Source of the DNA: Nemertoderma westbladi
Lineage: Eukaryota; Xenacoelomorpha; Nemertodermatida; Nemertodermatidae
DNA length: 33,696 nt
Direction of reading: 5' to 3'
Assembly: GCA_032718475.1 (NCBI GenBank)
Contig: JAUCBJ010006137.1
Coordinates: 1 to 33,696, forward strand
In this document: positions 19,578 to 30,184 of the stretch, piece by piece
Layout: every line of letters starts with the position of its first letter
Position numbering within the stretch: the first letter of the stretch is position 1
Program-made: the position numbers and the translations under genes
The notes under the pieces: generated by a model
The model's database searches: none
Seen by the model: the letters and a program-made list of their open reading frames with translations, nothing else
Told to the model about the DNA's origin: nothing

Positions 19578-20209
19578 GTGTGGTATGTGTTGTTTTACCT
19601 CTAACAGTCTTCAACTAATATGTTGTGAGGGTTGTTCTGGTTTTCCATATCTCCTAAACGGACTGACATACAAGTCTAGGATTTTAACATAAGATGTAGA
19701 ACGCCATCTTGAGTAATTTTGGTGAAAATTTTTTTTTTGTTAAATTGTGCTATGTGTTGTTCTGGCTCTATAGTCACGACTAATACAAGCACATTGAACT
19801 GTTTCAATTTAAGTCGGTGCAATTTCAATTTTCAGTCGGTGCAAATTGACTCACACCCCCCACTTGTTTTGGTCTAGCGCCGCCCCTACAGGGCTCGTGC
19901 ACGACATTGAGTGCACTGCGCTGTGTGGGATGTAAACCAAACACTACGCCACCAACCACAGGCGAGGACAACATTAAACTGTAACCTTGTAGTCGTAACT
20001 CTTTGAGTCTAATCCCATCCGTTTATCATATCGAATATAGTATACGGTGATGGGATAATTTATTATCTCAGTATGATCAACACGTGTTGTTTGAAGTGTT
20101 TTAAGTATAATTACTACCGGTATGTACATCATATTTATCTGTTTGCCAAGTGTAAAGTGTAAACTGATACTACTGTAAATGCAAATATTAGCGCAAATCC
20201 TAAATGGGC
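19578..20209. other. Non-coding stretch beyond the retrotransposon break
   Basis: No gene is supported. GTGGTGTGGGTTGTTTTG-type phrases recur loosely at about 19550, 19580, 19625 and 19748, suggesting an old degenerate repeat. AGTCGGTGCAA occurs twice, near 19812 and 19835. Confidence 0.5.
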
Positions 20210-20290
20210 AGTTAGGATTTGCCCACATAGGAATTGGCAAATCCTAACTTTTTATTAATTGATAATAAAATCAATTAATTAATAAAAATG
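20210..20290. repeat. Two adjacent short inverted repeats
   Basis: The first is AGTTAGGATTTGCC (20210-20223) with its exact complement at 20236-20249 around a 12-base loop. It is followed at once by a second, AT-only hairpin, TTTATTAATTGAT at 20251-20263 with a near-complementary partner up to about 20287. Together they could be the end of a small fold-back element or terminator-like structure; no element boundary is visible. Confidence 0.75.
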
Positions 20291-20403
20291 ATACAGTGAC
20301 AGGCCATTCTAACTAAACAAAGTAGCACACAACAACAAAGCAGTATTATTTTTTGCTTCTAGTTTGTTGGTAAAGTACGTAGATTTCTCCCTGTCGTGAT
20401 TTC

Positions 20404-20510
20404 TTACTCTTACTCTTACTCTTACTCTTACTCTTACTCTTACTCTTGTAGCGGGGGGTCTTACTCTTGTAGCGGGGGGTCTTACTCTTGTAGCGGGGGT
20501 CTTACTTATG
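20404..20510. repeat. (TACTCT)n microsatellite with a GTAGCGGGGGGTCT variant
   Basis: About seven TACTCT units are followed by three units of a longer form that inserts GTAGCGGGGGGTC between TCTTACTCTT segments. It appears to be a hexamer array that acquired and then amplified an insertion. Confidence 0.9.
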
Positions 20511-20739
20511 TTGTTTGTACATTAATTAAAGAAAACGTTTAAGTTTTACCTTCCAGAAACGCAGTCCATGCATTACATGGCATGGTTCTAGAACAATAAT
20601 TCCTTTAATATTAAACATCATAACGTTTTTAATGCAAAATTACTTATTCCATGGCCTAATCCAACACATCTCGCCTTGACCTCAAGCCTATCAACAACGT
20701 ATTTTAAAACAACCTGTAGACTACATGGGAGGATAGATA

Positions 20740-20745
20740 TTTATT
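20740..20745 (-). terminator. Candidate poly(A) signal for peroxiredoxin-6
   Basis: AATAAA on the minus strand, about 173 bases after the stop codon. It is the nearest canonical signal I see on that side. Its use is inferred. Confidence 0.4.
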
Positions 20746-20917
20746 GGAATTATAGGCCTAAACTCAAAAACCGGAGCACCAAGAAAGTAGGAGAAGGCAG
20801 ACATAATTACTAAGCAGCTACCACCACAACGTCCAGGGTAAATAAATGCTTCCGGAACTAGTGAAGTAACATGGGCGGCAAGATTTTGGATACCATAAAG
20901 ATACCAAGTTCGTTAGA

Positions 20918-21577
20918 TTAGTTAGGTTGTGGTGTCATCCGGAGGTAGTGCTTTCCAGAAGGTACCGCTACCACTTCCACCCCCTTCGGGAACAACCCAC
21001 TCAACTGGTCCTCGGTCACGCTCGGAACCACCATACACTTATCTCCCTGTCGCCAGTCTACCGGGGTGGCCACTTTGTAACCGGCAGTCAGCTGTAGCGA
21101 GTCGATGACACGTATAATTTCGTCGAAGTTTCGCCCCGTGGTTGCGGGATACAGAAGCGATAATTTGAGACGCTTGTCGGGCCCCACTATGAACACAGCT
21201 CGGCAGGTTAGCGGGATACCTTGTTTGTCCTTCTCATCCGGGTCCAGCATACCGAGAGCGACCGCCAGCTCGCGCTTTTCGTCGGCGATAATCGGGTAAT
21301 CCACCGCACATTTGGGACCGAACTCGGCGATATCTCCGATCCAGTTGTTGTGATCCTTGACAGAGTCGCAACTCAACGCGATCACTTTCACCCCGCGTTT
21401 TTTGAATTCGCCGTTAAGCGCAGCCAGGCGGGACAATTCTGTGGTGCAAACCGGTGTGAAATCGGCGGGATGGGAACAGAGAACGCCCCAGGAATCGCCC
21501 AGCCACGAATGGAATTTTATCTCTCCCTGTGAAGTTTGAGCCGTAAAGTTGGGAAATTCTTCGCCAAGCTGAGGCAT
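20918..21577 (-). CDS. PRDX6: Peroxiredoxin-6 (1-Cys peroxiredoxin), intronless
   Basis: A 219-residue protein (vertebrate orthologues about 224). It reduces hydrogen peroxide and lipid hydroperoxides with one catalytic cysteine, normally reset by glutathione and GSTP, in the cytosol. Cys44 lies in DFTPVCTTEL. His36 and Arg126 match the conserved active-site partners. The Prdx6-specific acidic phospholipase A2 residues are also kept: His23, Ser29 in LGDSWG, and Asp134 in VGPDKR. The C-terminal YPATTGRNFDEI and FPKGVEV segments are typical. The start is ATG 21577 with A at -3; a longer open frame begins with GTG at 21622, which I reject. There are no introns or disablements. The codon use is GC-rich against AT-rich surroundings. 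It could be a retrocopy, a natively intronless gene, or a recent transfer within animals. Confidence 0.95.
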   Translation of the reverse strand: MPQLGEEFPNFTAQTSQGEIKFHSWLGDSWGVLCSHPADFTPVCTTELSRLAALNGEFKKRGVKVIALSCDSVKDHNNWIGDIAEFGPKCAVDYPIIADEKRELAVALGMLDPDEKDKQGIPLTCRAVFIVGPDKRLKLSLLYPATTGRNFDEIIRVIDSLQLTAGYKVATPVDWRQGDKCMVVPSVTEDQLSGLFPKGVEVVAVPSGKHYLRMTPQPN

Positions 21578-21811
21578 CTTTTGGTTTGAAAGAAATAACG
21601 CTGACTTTACAGCTTTATGCACTAAATCCGTAAAATAGGGCCTACCGAAATATGAAATACTGAAATATAGCAGAGTTTTAGTACCGGTAGGCTGGTAGGC
21701 CTACTGTAGTACAGTAGTGGACAGACTTGCAGTCTAAGTTAAATGCTGAAAACTTTAGGAAAAGGATGGGAAATTTGGAACAGGAAACCTTTTTGTGTTT
21801 CTGATTTCGGT
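21578..21811 (-). promoter_or_regulatory. Upstream region of peroxiredoxin-6
   Basis: On the minus strand this 234-base stretch holds GC-poor sequence and a TATATTT-like run near 21655. No clear core promoter can be assigned. TAGGCCTAC phrases near 21635 and 21698 are dispersed repeats in the window. A fold-back element begins right behind it, at 21812. Confidence 0.35.
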
Positions 21812-22311
21812 ACTAGTGTGTTATATAGCTACACCCCCCTCAAAATTTTTATTACTAGCTAGTTTTTGCTATTTCTTTTTTTTGAAATGTTCTAGAACAT
21901 GAAATACATTTGAAAAAAAATAATAAAATGTTCTAGAACAAATATTTTTTGTTCTAGAACAAAAAATTAAAAAATCATACAAATTTTATTTTTTGTTACA
22001 CTAGTGCCGCCACGCCAAACTCCACATTCTAAGGCGAAACATAGGTATCAAGAGGTCAACTTTCGCCCAACAGCTAGCAGAGTTTAGGTGGAAGATGTTA
22101 CACAAAGAAAATCCATTTTCTGATCTATTGCATTTGATTAGAAAATATTACCCGCTGCGCGACGTCTGCTAAATAATAAATATTACACAGTATGTATTCT
22201 AAGCATTAATCATTAATTTATCCTGTAACTATCATTAATTTCTGAATATAATGACCTCAATACAGTGAATTTTTAATTTTAATTAGCTATTAAAAAAATA
22301 CTAGCTAACCC

Positions 22312-22346
<35 letters not shown>

Positions 22347-22692
22347 TCTTGCCAGCAACGATTAAAAATTATATGAAACAAATTCTAAATAAAATTAAAA
22401 AAAAAATTTCATTTTTTTTGAACTGTTCTAGAACAAAAACTATTTGTTCTAGAACTTTTTTTTTTCTAGTTCTGAATAGCTAACATGTTCTAGAACATTA
22501 TTAAAAAAGAAAATTAATAGTACATTAATTTTTTTAAATATTGTTCTAGAACAAAAAATATTTGTTCTAGAACATTTTATTATTTTTTTTTAAATGTATT
22601 TCATGTTCTAGAACATTTCAAAAAAAAGAAATAGCAAAAACTAGCTAGTAATAAAAATTTGGGGGGGGGGGGTGTAGCTATAACACACTAGT
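21812..22692. mobile_element. Fold-back / MITE-like element with nine TTCTAGAA palindromes
   Basis: Inverted ends begin ACTAGTGTGTTATA and run for about 150 bases: left 21812-21970, right about 22540-22692, with small indels. Both arms share GTAGCTA or GCTACACCC, a G/C homopolymer, ACTAGCTAGT, and the same series of TGTTCTAGAACA palindromes. TTCTAGAA occurs at 21890, 21931, 21952, 22426, 22447, 22488, 22544, 22565 and 22606. The centre (about 22005-22300) is non-coding, followed by 24 C at 22309-22332. A CTA target duplication is possible but cannot be told from the ACTAGT palindrome at the ends. No transposase is present. Confidence 0.85.
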
Positions 22693-23420
22693 TAGTGCCT
22701 TCTGTTTCTCAACGAAATTCAGATATTGTTACATATTTGGAATCCTTGCAACGCAAGCTTTTTAATGATATGAAAAAATTACGACTAATGTGAAGAATGG
22801 CTACGATACAGAGGGTGCGATTTCGCAAAAGACACTTTTTAAAAACGCTTATAAAAAAAAAATTTATAGGCAAAATCGAAAATTCCGGCTTCATAGGGTC
22901 ATCGACAGTGAGTGGAACTAGTTGTGTTTCAAATTTCAAGCAATGTCCGGCAATGTCCTACTGTAGTTTCCAGTCCTGGTATAAATAACATTCTAGAAAA
23001 TAAAGTCCATGGATAAGCTCACTTACCTTCATGGCTCGCCCCACACAACAAATACGCCAAATAAGAACCAAAATAATGGTTAACACTCCTCAAGTTACGT
23101 AAATACAAACGATATAACTATAGTAAACTATATCTCAACTACTGTAGTTAGGTACTAACTACTCAACTAACTAGTTGAGATAGTTACACTATCTCAACCT
23201 GTGTCAGTCCTTCCGCGGGACTGTCGGACAGTATATGTATATATATATATATATAGTATATATATAGCCTGGTGGTCTAATCTTTGAAAGCTTATTTCGC
23301 AGGAACTCTACTTTTTTACATCAAAACTTTGTAGGACTGATCTATGGAAAAAGTTTAGCCGCTACGGCCGCTAGGGGCCATAGGTCTTAACAATAAATAA
23401 ATGTCCTCCCATGGGATCTA
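22693..23420. other. Non-coding stretch
   Basis: There is no gene. A TA-rich microsatellite lies at about 23234-23268. CATGGCTCGCCC near 23031 also occurs near 845, which suggests a dispersed repeat. Confidence 0.55.
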
Positions 23421-24560
23421 GGACACTTCCCCCCCGGACACTTCCCCCCCGGACACTCCCCCCCGCCCAAGTAGGACACTTCCCCCCCGGACACTTCCCC
23501 CCCGGACACTTGCCCCCCGGACACTTCCCCCCCAGTTAAAGTGTTAAAATTAATATGGGTGCATCAAAGCAATAAACAAAAGTTAAAGATGGTTACAGGA
23601 CAAGTTGTATCTAGACAAGTTTTTTCAAAATTATAAAAGAAACATTTTTATAGTCAAATTTTGTTTGTTTTTCTTTTAATTCCTTTAATTCTTTTAATTT
23701 CTTTTAATTGGGGGCTGCCGCCCCCAAACCCCCGCTTCTTTTCTTGGGGGCTACCGCCCCCAAACCCCCGCTTCTTTTCTTGGGGCTGCCGCCCCCAAAC
23801 CCCCGCTTCTTTTCTTGGGGGTTATCGCCCCCAGACCCCGGCATTTCCCTGAGTGCCCGTGGTGAAAGACTTAAGACCACTTTGAAATAATTAATTCATG
23901 TTTGTATCATCAGATAATAAATTGACTAAGCCTAAAGTAGGAGCTGTATTGAATGTTAACCAATTTAATATATAAATTACTACAATATTATATAATTCAA
24001 CAAAATCCTATTAAAAATATTGCAAGTAACCAGGAAATTTAATATGTAGTGTGTATAATATCTATATAGTATGTATAGTAGTAATATGTATATCAATATG
24101 TAATGCTGAACACATGTCTTGAAGAAGACTATTACGTAATAATACCTATATTTAAAACAATTAATTATTATAATTCTATAGTTAATAAAAGCAGTATATC
24201 ATCATTCCGGGGATGGAATTTATAGGTCATCTAATATAATTAATTGTTTAAAGATTAGCAAACAATACGATGTAATTGCATTGATAAAACCCATAAATAA
24301 AACTTGGATATAAAATGTAAAATCGGGATGCAAAAGATAACTTTCTGAGCTACGAAAGGAAAATTGGATACAACTTATCTGGATACAAACGGTCCATTTA
24401 CCTTACAAAATGAAAAATACGAATGTGCGAAGTTAAGATCGTCGTGGGGGAAGTGTCCGCGGGGGGGAAGTGTCTGGGGGGGAAGTGTCCGGGGGGGAAG
24501 TGTCCTACTTGAGCGGGGGGGAACTGTCCGGGGGGGAAGTGTCCGGGGGGGAAGTGTCCG
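23421..24560. mobile_element. DNA element flanked by inverted arrays of GGACACTTCCCCCCC
   Basis: The left end (23421-23533) has seven 15-bp units. The right end (24445-24560) has seven units in inverse orientation. In both, going inward, three units are followed by a spacer (GCCCAAGTA on the left, its near-complement TACTTGAGC on the right) and four more units. The mirrored 3 + spacer + 4 plan shows these are true inverted terminal arrays. No transposase is seen in the 900-base interior. The outer flanks show no obvious target duplication. Confidence 0.85.
23706..23843. repeat. 36-bp GC-rich minisatellite, four units
   Basis: Each unit contains TTGGGGGC-tgcc-GCCCCCAA, an 8-bp stem with a 4-base loop, followed by ACCCCCGCTTCTTTTC. 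Unit centres vary (CTGCC, CTACC, TTATC) while the stems stay paired. It lies inside the element at 23421-24560. Confidence 0.9.
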
Positions 24561-25692
24561 AACACCCTCCCATGACAATAACTTTTAATCCGCTCAGGCT
24601 TAAACTTGGCAGATAGTACTAGACCATTGTGTCTTTCAAGGGAGGGGAATCAGCCTACAGTAAGCCTACACCCCTGCCACTACATGGCCATAAATGTCTG
24701 ATAGGGAAATCCTTCTCATTTTGTCATTTATAATCAGTTAAAGCTGTATCCTGGCATATATGTAATGTATATGTAATGTAATAGACCACATGCTGTTCAT
24801 TTGTGAGGTGATCGGTTTGCAGTTACCCAGTCTGCGGCATATATCTTAGACAACATGCTGCGTCTTTGTGAGAAAGTTCATTATTTCGAGGTCACAGTTA
24901 CAGTCTGCCGCTGGAGGGCTAGATCACTGATTGAGAGTGAAAACCTGCCACTGTTTCCTTGATTCTGTTTCCTTGATTGCAGCAATTTATCAATTATTAT
25001 ATAGTTTCTGAATAATAAAGAGAATGGCAGCGATTTGATGAGCGATATTCGAAAAATTTCCATATATCAACATTATGAAACGCAAATTAAATTCACACAA
25101 ATACAATTTGATCTCCCTGCTTGTGTCGAAAAACCAGTAAACTAGAATCACAATAGCTGAATAACATTTCACTAATTGTCAATTGGAGTTACTTACATTA
25201 ATTATATCGTTAATTGTTCTATCTGCTAGAGTTCAGGTTAGTTTAAGTCAAACAGTACATCATTTATATATCGTCTTTATATTGTCATTTATTCATCGTT
25301 CTAATAATACATATACTGTCCTCAAATCAGGCTAAGCTCTAATTAAATGTAAAGTAAAGGTACTTAGTAGGTTTTGTATATCGGGACGTTTACAATACAG
25401 CTGTCGATTAAACTAACAAAACCAGAAAACTGAACTAGGATGCCGCCGGGTACCAACATTTGAATAGGTTACTGTGTTAACACCCCAACGCAGACAGTGA
25501 AGTGACTCTAATTAGGCTTCAATATGCGGGAAACACTCAAATATTACCAGGCACGTAGGACGGCGACGTAGGCCCCTACTGTAAACAAGTTTTTGAATAA
25601 TACTGCACATAATATTTATATAAACATATATACCGTATACTTTTTATAAAAATCCGGTTAAAAATGTCAAACTCGAATCAGTTGTAGCTTAA
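24561..25692. other. Non-coding stretch
   Basis: I see no gene. The sequence is AT-rich with scattered phrases; TTTGTGAG plus CATGCTG-type phrases recur near 24790-24870 (two loosely similar segments about 65 bases apart), and GATTCTGTTTCC is locally repeated near 24960. Confidence 0.5.
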
Positions 25693-26750
25693 CCCTATTT
25701 GGCCGGGGGGGGGGGGGGGGGGGTTCATTTTATAATTTTTTTGTAATTCATCTGTTATCTTTGAGTCAGGTTTGTTGGGAAAACCGAGAATTCGTGACTT
25801 TTCCTACAAATTTAATGAGCTATCCAACAGAGCAAACGCCATTTACATGGCTATGTTAGTTTTCGTGCTGTGGTCCCTTTCTGCACCGCACCCATCTCCA
25901 GTATTTTCGTGCTAAAATTTTCAAAAGTTTTTATCGCTCCTAAAATTAATTTATTTGCGGTATAGTAGCGGTTTTTTGGATGCTGGAACGATTAGAACTC
26001 AAATCTAACATTCGTGAAATTTTTCGGTAATTTTGAATGTCCCCCGGGGCACGAAAAAAACAAAGCTAGTAGTGCAAATATGATAATGAAAAATCACCAC
26101 AAAATCAAATTGATTTTATGACCATGTGGGTTTTTGGGATGCTGATCACGAATATGACACTGAAATATATCGTACCACATTGTTGATTATGGCATTTTTG
26201 GATATGTATCGAATGAGCGGCACGAAAAATACAAGTACTGTACAGGCTTAACACAAATTTGATAGTCAAGCATCATTACCAAATCAACCTCATGTTAAGA
26301 CATTAGGGTTTCTGAGACGCTGATCACTAATAAGACACTCAAAAATATCGCATTATCCAACCAAATTCCATTTTTGCTATTTGAAATTTTATGTTACTTG
26401 TTTCGTCCCACCAGAAAAGCACAAAAACAATACTTGCGTTACCACGAATGATTTTTAACGAGTTGTATCGTGATCAGCGACCTTGAAAACCAGTACTAGT
26501 CTTCAGAATTACCAAACCAAAGGCAAAATTTAACAATTTAAATTTTTTGCTACTTGTACTTTTTATTCGGTCTGGGGCACCAGAATGGCACCAAAATTAG
26601 GTTTGCATTACCAGAAATATTTATAACTAGTTTCATCGTGATCAGCGACCTCGAAAACACATACCATCAAAATTGTAATTTTTGAGCCAAGATCTAAAAA
26701 ATTTATAAAATGAACCCCCCCCCCCCCCCCCCCCCTCCCCCAGAGCCAAT
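25693..26750. mobile_element. Fold-back element with poly-G inverted ends and internal inverted subrepeats
   Basis: The left end has TTTGGCC, 19 G (25705-25723), then TTCATTTTATAA. The right end is the inverse: TTATAAAATGAA, 21 C (26715-26735), CTCCCCCAGAGCCAATT. Inside, diverged segments containing GCTGATCAC (about 26140 and 26320) face inverse copies containing GTGATCAGCGACC (about 26470 and 26640), each about 170-180 bases long. The whole is a large, decayed palindrome. No open frame of note. Confidence 0.75.
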
Positions 26751-27237
26751 TGCGTTGTAAAATAGCCCGTGTCAAAAGGTGTTTCCTTGAACTAAAACTG
26801 TTAAGTTGGGCAGTAAACGTGTTTGTATGTGTCATTGATTCATTACTTTATTTAAGATTATTTTATAACATCAATTTAACGTTGCTATGCTGAGTCGATC
26901 AGTAATTTCATTGGATTAAATTTATATCGGTGTGTTATACTGTATTGTTAATACATACATCAACAATAAATAAATATGTATAATACAGTATATCAATAAA
27001 TAATTAATTACCCAACTGTACAGTTTAGTTTGCTCCGCCCCTCTGCCAATCCTATAGCAGTTCACCCGCTCCACGTGACCAAATGTATGCACTAAAGTTT
27101 ATTTGAGTGACATCAATTAATTATAATTACCGTACAGATAGACTTATGGCGCCATTGACAGGGGGGACGTCAAGCGCGTTTTATTATTATTATTGCCTCC
27201 TACTCCTGACCAATAAAAGATACATGAATAATACAAA
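26751..27237. other. Non-coding stretch
   Basis: There is no gene. AT-rich sequence with TTATTATTATTATT near 27180. It separates two fold-back elements. Confidence 0.5.
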
Positions 27238-29728
27238 TGCACTCTAAAGGGTCTGTAACGTCCAACCCATATAGAGAAGCACACGGAGAGAAACACACAG
27301 GGAGAAGTGCGACCCTGATTGGCTAGAACAGTGTGACGTTGATTGGCTGACAGTACAGTAAGTTACGTGTACGAATTCGTAGGCCTGGGCCAAGGACTAC
27401 TCTACTACAGGACTGGCAGAGCTAAAAGTAAGCCCCCGCTAGCGGGGTCCATTCAGTTTTCATACTAGACCGGCTTTAAATGTAAAACAAAATAGTCCAT
27501 TACAGGGTTTTCGGGGTCGAGAAATCCATTTCCGACATTTTCATGGTCATATAACTTCGTTCTATGGCCATGGTAACGGGGTAACGGGGTAATTTTTTAC
27601 GATATTTGATTCCCCATATTATTGTGGCTATAAATAAGGGAAAACCATTCACTATAGGTTTTCGAGGGCGGAGATTCAAGTTTTGTTGAGTCAATAACTG
27701 ATGTGCAGTAAATTGCCAGAGCTACATGGCGGCCGATATTTTCTAACCAAAACAATAAACGGAAGCTGGAAATTCAGGAATACATCTGACAATGTTCATA
27801 CGGCACATTGGTACCGGTAGACTGGGGTGTCTTCCGTAAGCTGGTCAGTCTGTTGGCGGCACCGCTGACTGACACATAAGGAATCCGCATGCGGATGCAT
27901 CATCGACCAATCAAAATTGCAAATCACCCCCTTCTATTTCCTTAGAAATTGATTGGAGCCCTCCTTCCTCATTATGGCTTTTTAGTCTTACTCTTAAGAT
28001 GTGGTTTTCAAGCAATGTTAGATTTTGAATAGTAATTTGGATCTTTCTATTGGCCTGTTTAGTAATGCTTTAAAATATTGGGTGTTATTCAGACTGAATG
28101 TTAAAAGGTTTAGATATTTTAGTGTCTGGATTAGTATGCTATAAATCAAATAGTTATCTGTTGTTAATCTTAACACTCTACCTATGAAGCCTAGACATGG
28201 TTCTTCCATCACCATGGGTAAATGGATAATGATTTAATTAATTGGTATCATTATTCTTGCATCACAGGGGCCAGGGGGACTTCATGTATAGTATAAAATG
28301 TGTTTATGGAAAGTTTCAATTTGACAACTAACACTATAGTATACTGTAGTTGACGTCACCGCGGGCCACGCCAAGGTCGCCTTGGCCAAGCCTTTCCAGT
28401 AATCTAATTGATATAGCAGTCTTAATTCACCGAGACAAGATAGTAATTTGCCGAGATGGGATCTGCGTCAAGTTTCCGCCTCTGCATTTTAAATATTATT
28501 TATTTGTTATGTGGTGTAATCCGTCACAAAAAATGACAATCATTTTAAGCAATTAAAAGTAGCGGCATTGAAATAAAAAAAAAATGGAATGGATCGATAA
28601 GTTATGATTTTTTCCCTAAGGTGAGTAACTCCAAGGCCAGCAGAGCCAATAGACAACTGGCAGCGGCAGGTGGGTGGAGGGAGGTTGAGGTGGGGGGGGG
28701 GGGGGGGGGGGGGGGGTGCCTTAGAGTAAAACAGTCAGTAAAATAGTCTAACATTGCTTGAACCACAAAACCACAAATTTTGAGAGTAAGACTAAACAAG
28801 CAAATAGGGGGGCTCCAATTTCTAAGGAAATAGATTAGGATATAGGATGATTAGCAATTTGATTGGTCGATGATGCATCCGCATGCGGTTTCCTTATGTG
28901 TCAGTCACCGCTGTCACCTGTCTGCCCATTATATCTGTAGGCAGTACAGCAGTGGGCCTATATCATATGGCGACATAACAACACCGGTTATTGTTTTGGT
29001 TAGAAAATGCTGTCTCTGTAACCTGCTCCTTTCTCTCACTTGGTAACAACATCGTTTATTGTTTTGGTTAGAAAAGCCGTCTCTGTAACCTGCTCCTTTC
29101 CCTCAATTTGTTCCAACATCGTTTATTGTTTTGGTTAGAAAAACCCGTCTCTGCAACCTGCTCCTTTCCCTCAATGAGTAACAACATCGTTTATTGTTTT
29201 GGTTAGAAAAAACCGTCTCTGTAAACTGCTCCTTTCCCTCAATTGGTAACTAAAAAATGGTTTTACTAACATGAATCATTTTCTGTGATGGGGGGAGGGG
29301 GGGGGGGGGGTAACAGATTTTGAACTTGTATTAAATTGGTTCCGAGATTAATTATTCTGCCATGGTTCTATTTCGATCGGGTTTCCGTTTGTTTATTCAC
29401 AGTAAAATTCCATACCAAATAAATGCCAATACGACTACACTATTTAGGCTTAGTTCGTAGGGCTATATTTAAAGATTAATACAAATAATTCATATTCAAT
29501 AAACATAAATAAAGAGGTTTTTAAAAATTACACAGTAAAATAAGGATATAATAGTAGGCCTAATAGGCCTAAAATCAATTCGGAATGTATCGCGATATAG
29601 CGTCTACTAATTTCCTGACAGCACCGTAACCTGACAGTACTGTCAGCCACTCAGCGTCGCACTTCTCCCTGTTTCGCTCCGTGTGCTTCTCTGTATGGTT
29701 GGACGTTTACAGACCCTTCACAATGCAC
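27238..29728. mobile_element. Large nested inverted-repeat element (about 2.5 kb)
   Basis: Three pairs of arms face each other. Outer: 27238-27356 with 29636-29728 (AGGGTCTGTAA-CGTCCAACC, then GAGAAGCACACGGAG and GGAGAAGTGCGA). Middle: 27739-27758 with 28986-29007 (TTTTCTAACCAAAACAATAA). Inner: 27856-28022 with 28747-28914 (CACCGCTG, GACACATAAGGAA, CCGCATGCGGATGCATCATC and CAAGCAATGTTAG). The order is symmetrical, so this is probably one non-autonomous transposon with very long inverted ends. The core (28023-28746) has no gene, 25 G at 28692-28716 and a TGACGTCA at 28351. Confidence 0.82.
28976..29250. repeat. Four tandem copies of a 66-68-bp unit
   Basis: Each unit reads ACATCGTTTATTG, TTTTGGTTAGAAAA, CCGTCTCTGTAACC, TGCTCCTTTCCCTCAATT. 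Starts fall near 28986, 29055, 29121 and 29189. On the left side of the large element only one partner exists, so the tandem amplification happened in the right arm alone. Confidence 0.9.
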
Positions 29729-30180
29729 TGAGTAAAATAATATGAAAATAAATCATAAGGGGGGGGGGGGGCGGGGGGGGGGGGGCAGAGAAGACCGTCT
29801 AGGCATAAAATCAGTTAAGAGAAAGTCTGAAATATCTTTAGTTACAAAAATATCCTTATTGAAATCTAATTGAAATAAAAATAAATATAAGTAAAATTGT
29901 AATTAAATTGTATGTACACTATAAAAGTAGGCCTACTGCATTCGAGTTTGATAACAGCTGAAATTAAAAATAAAAATTTAAATATATCTGTCGAAGTTGC
30001 ACCATTGTAGTGTAAGTTTATTTTTCGAATAAAGTAAAGTAAAGTAAATTTTCTTCGGCCGCTAGGCCAGGGATTACGCACAATTTCCAGTGCGGTCCCC
30101 CCAGAACTTTACTCCCCAGAGGAAACTCTAGTACTAATTTAGCTACCACTTAAGGATGCAAGGCAGAGATGCGCCCTGGC
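29729..30180. other. Non-coding stretch with a G-rich tract
   Basis: There is an interrupted G run of about 26 at 29760-29785. The rest is AT-rich, with AGTAAAGTAAAGTAAA near 30032. No gene is supported. Confidence 0.55.
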
Positions 30181-30184
30181 TGGT

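Noticed and set aside
20918-21577. Peroxiredoxin-6 as bacterial contamination or bacterial transfer
   Set aside because: The protein closely follows the animal Prdx6 pattern, including the phospholipase residues and C-terminal segment, and it lies among animal-type repeats.
21578-21622. Longer N-terminus for peroxiredoxin-6, which might suggest a targeting peptide
   Set aside because: The extra 15 codons begin with GTG, not ATG. ATG 21577 gives the usual family N-terminus and length.
28351-28358. CRE site TGACGTCA as a promoter element
   Set aside because: It is a single 8-mer inside the core of a fold-back element with no gene nearby.
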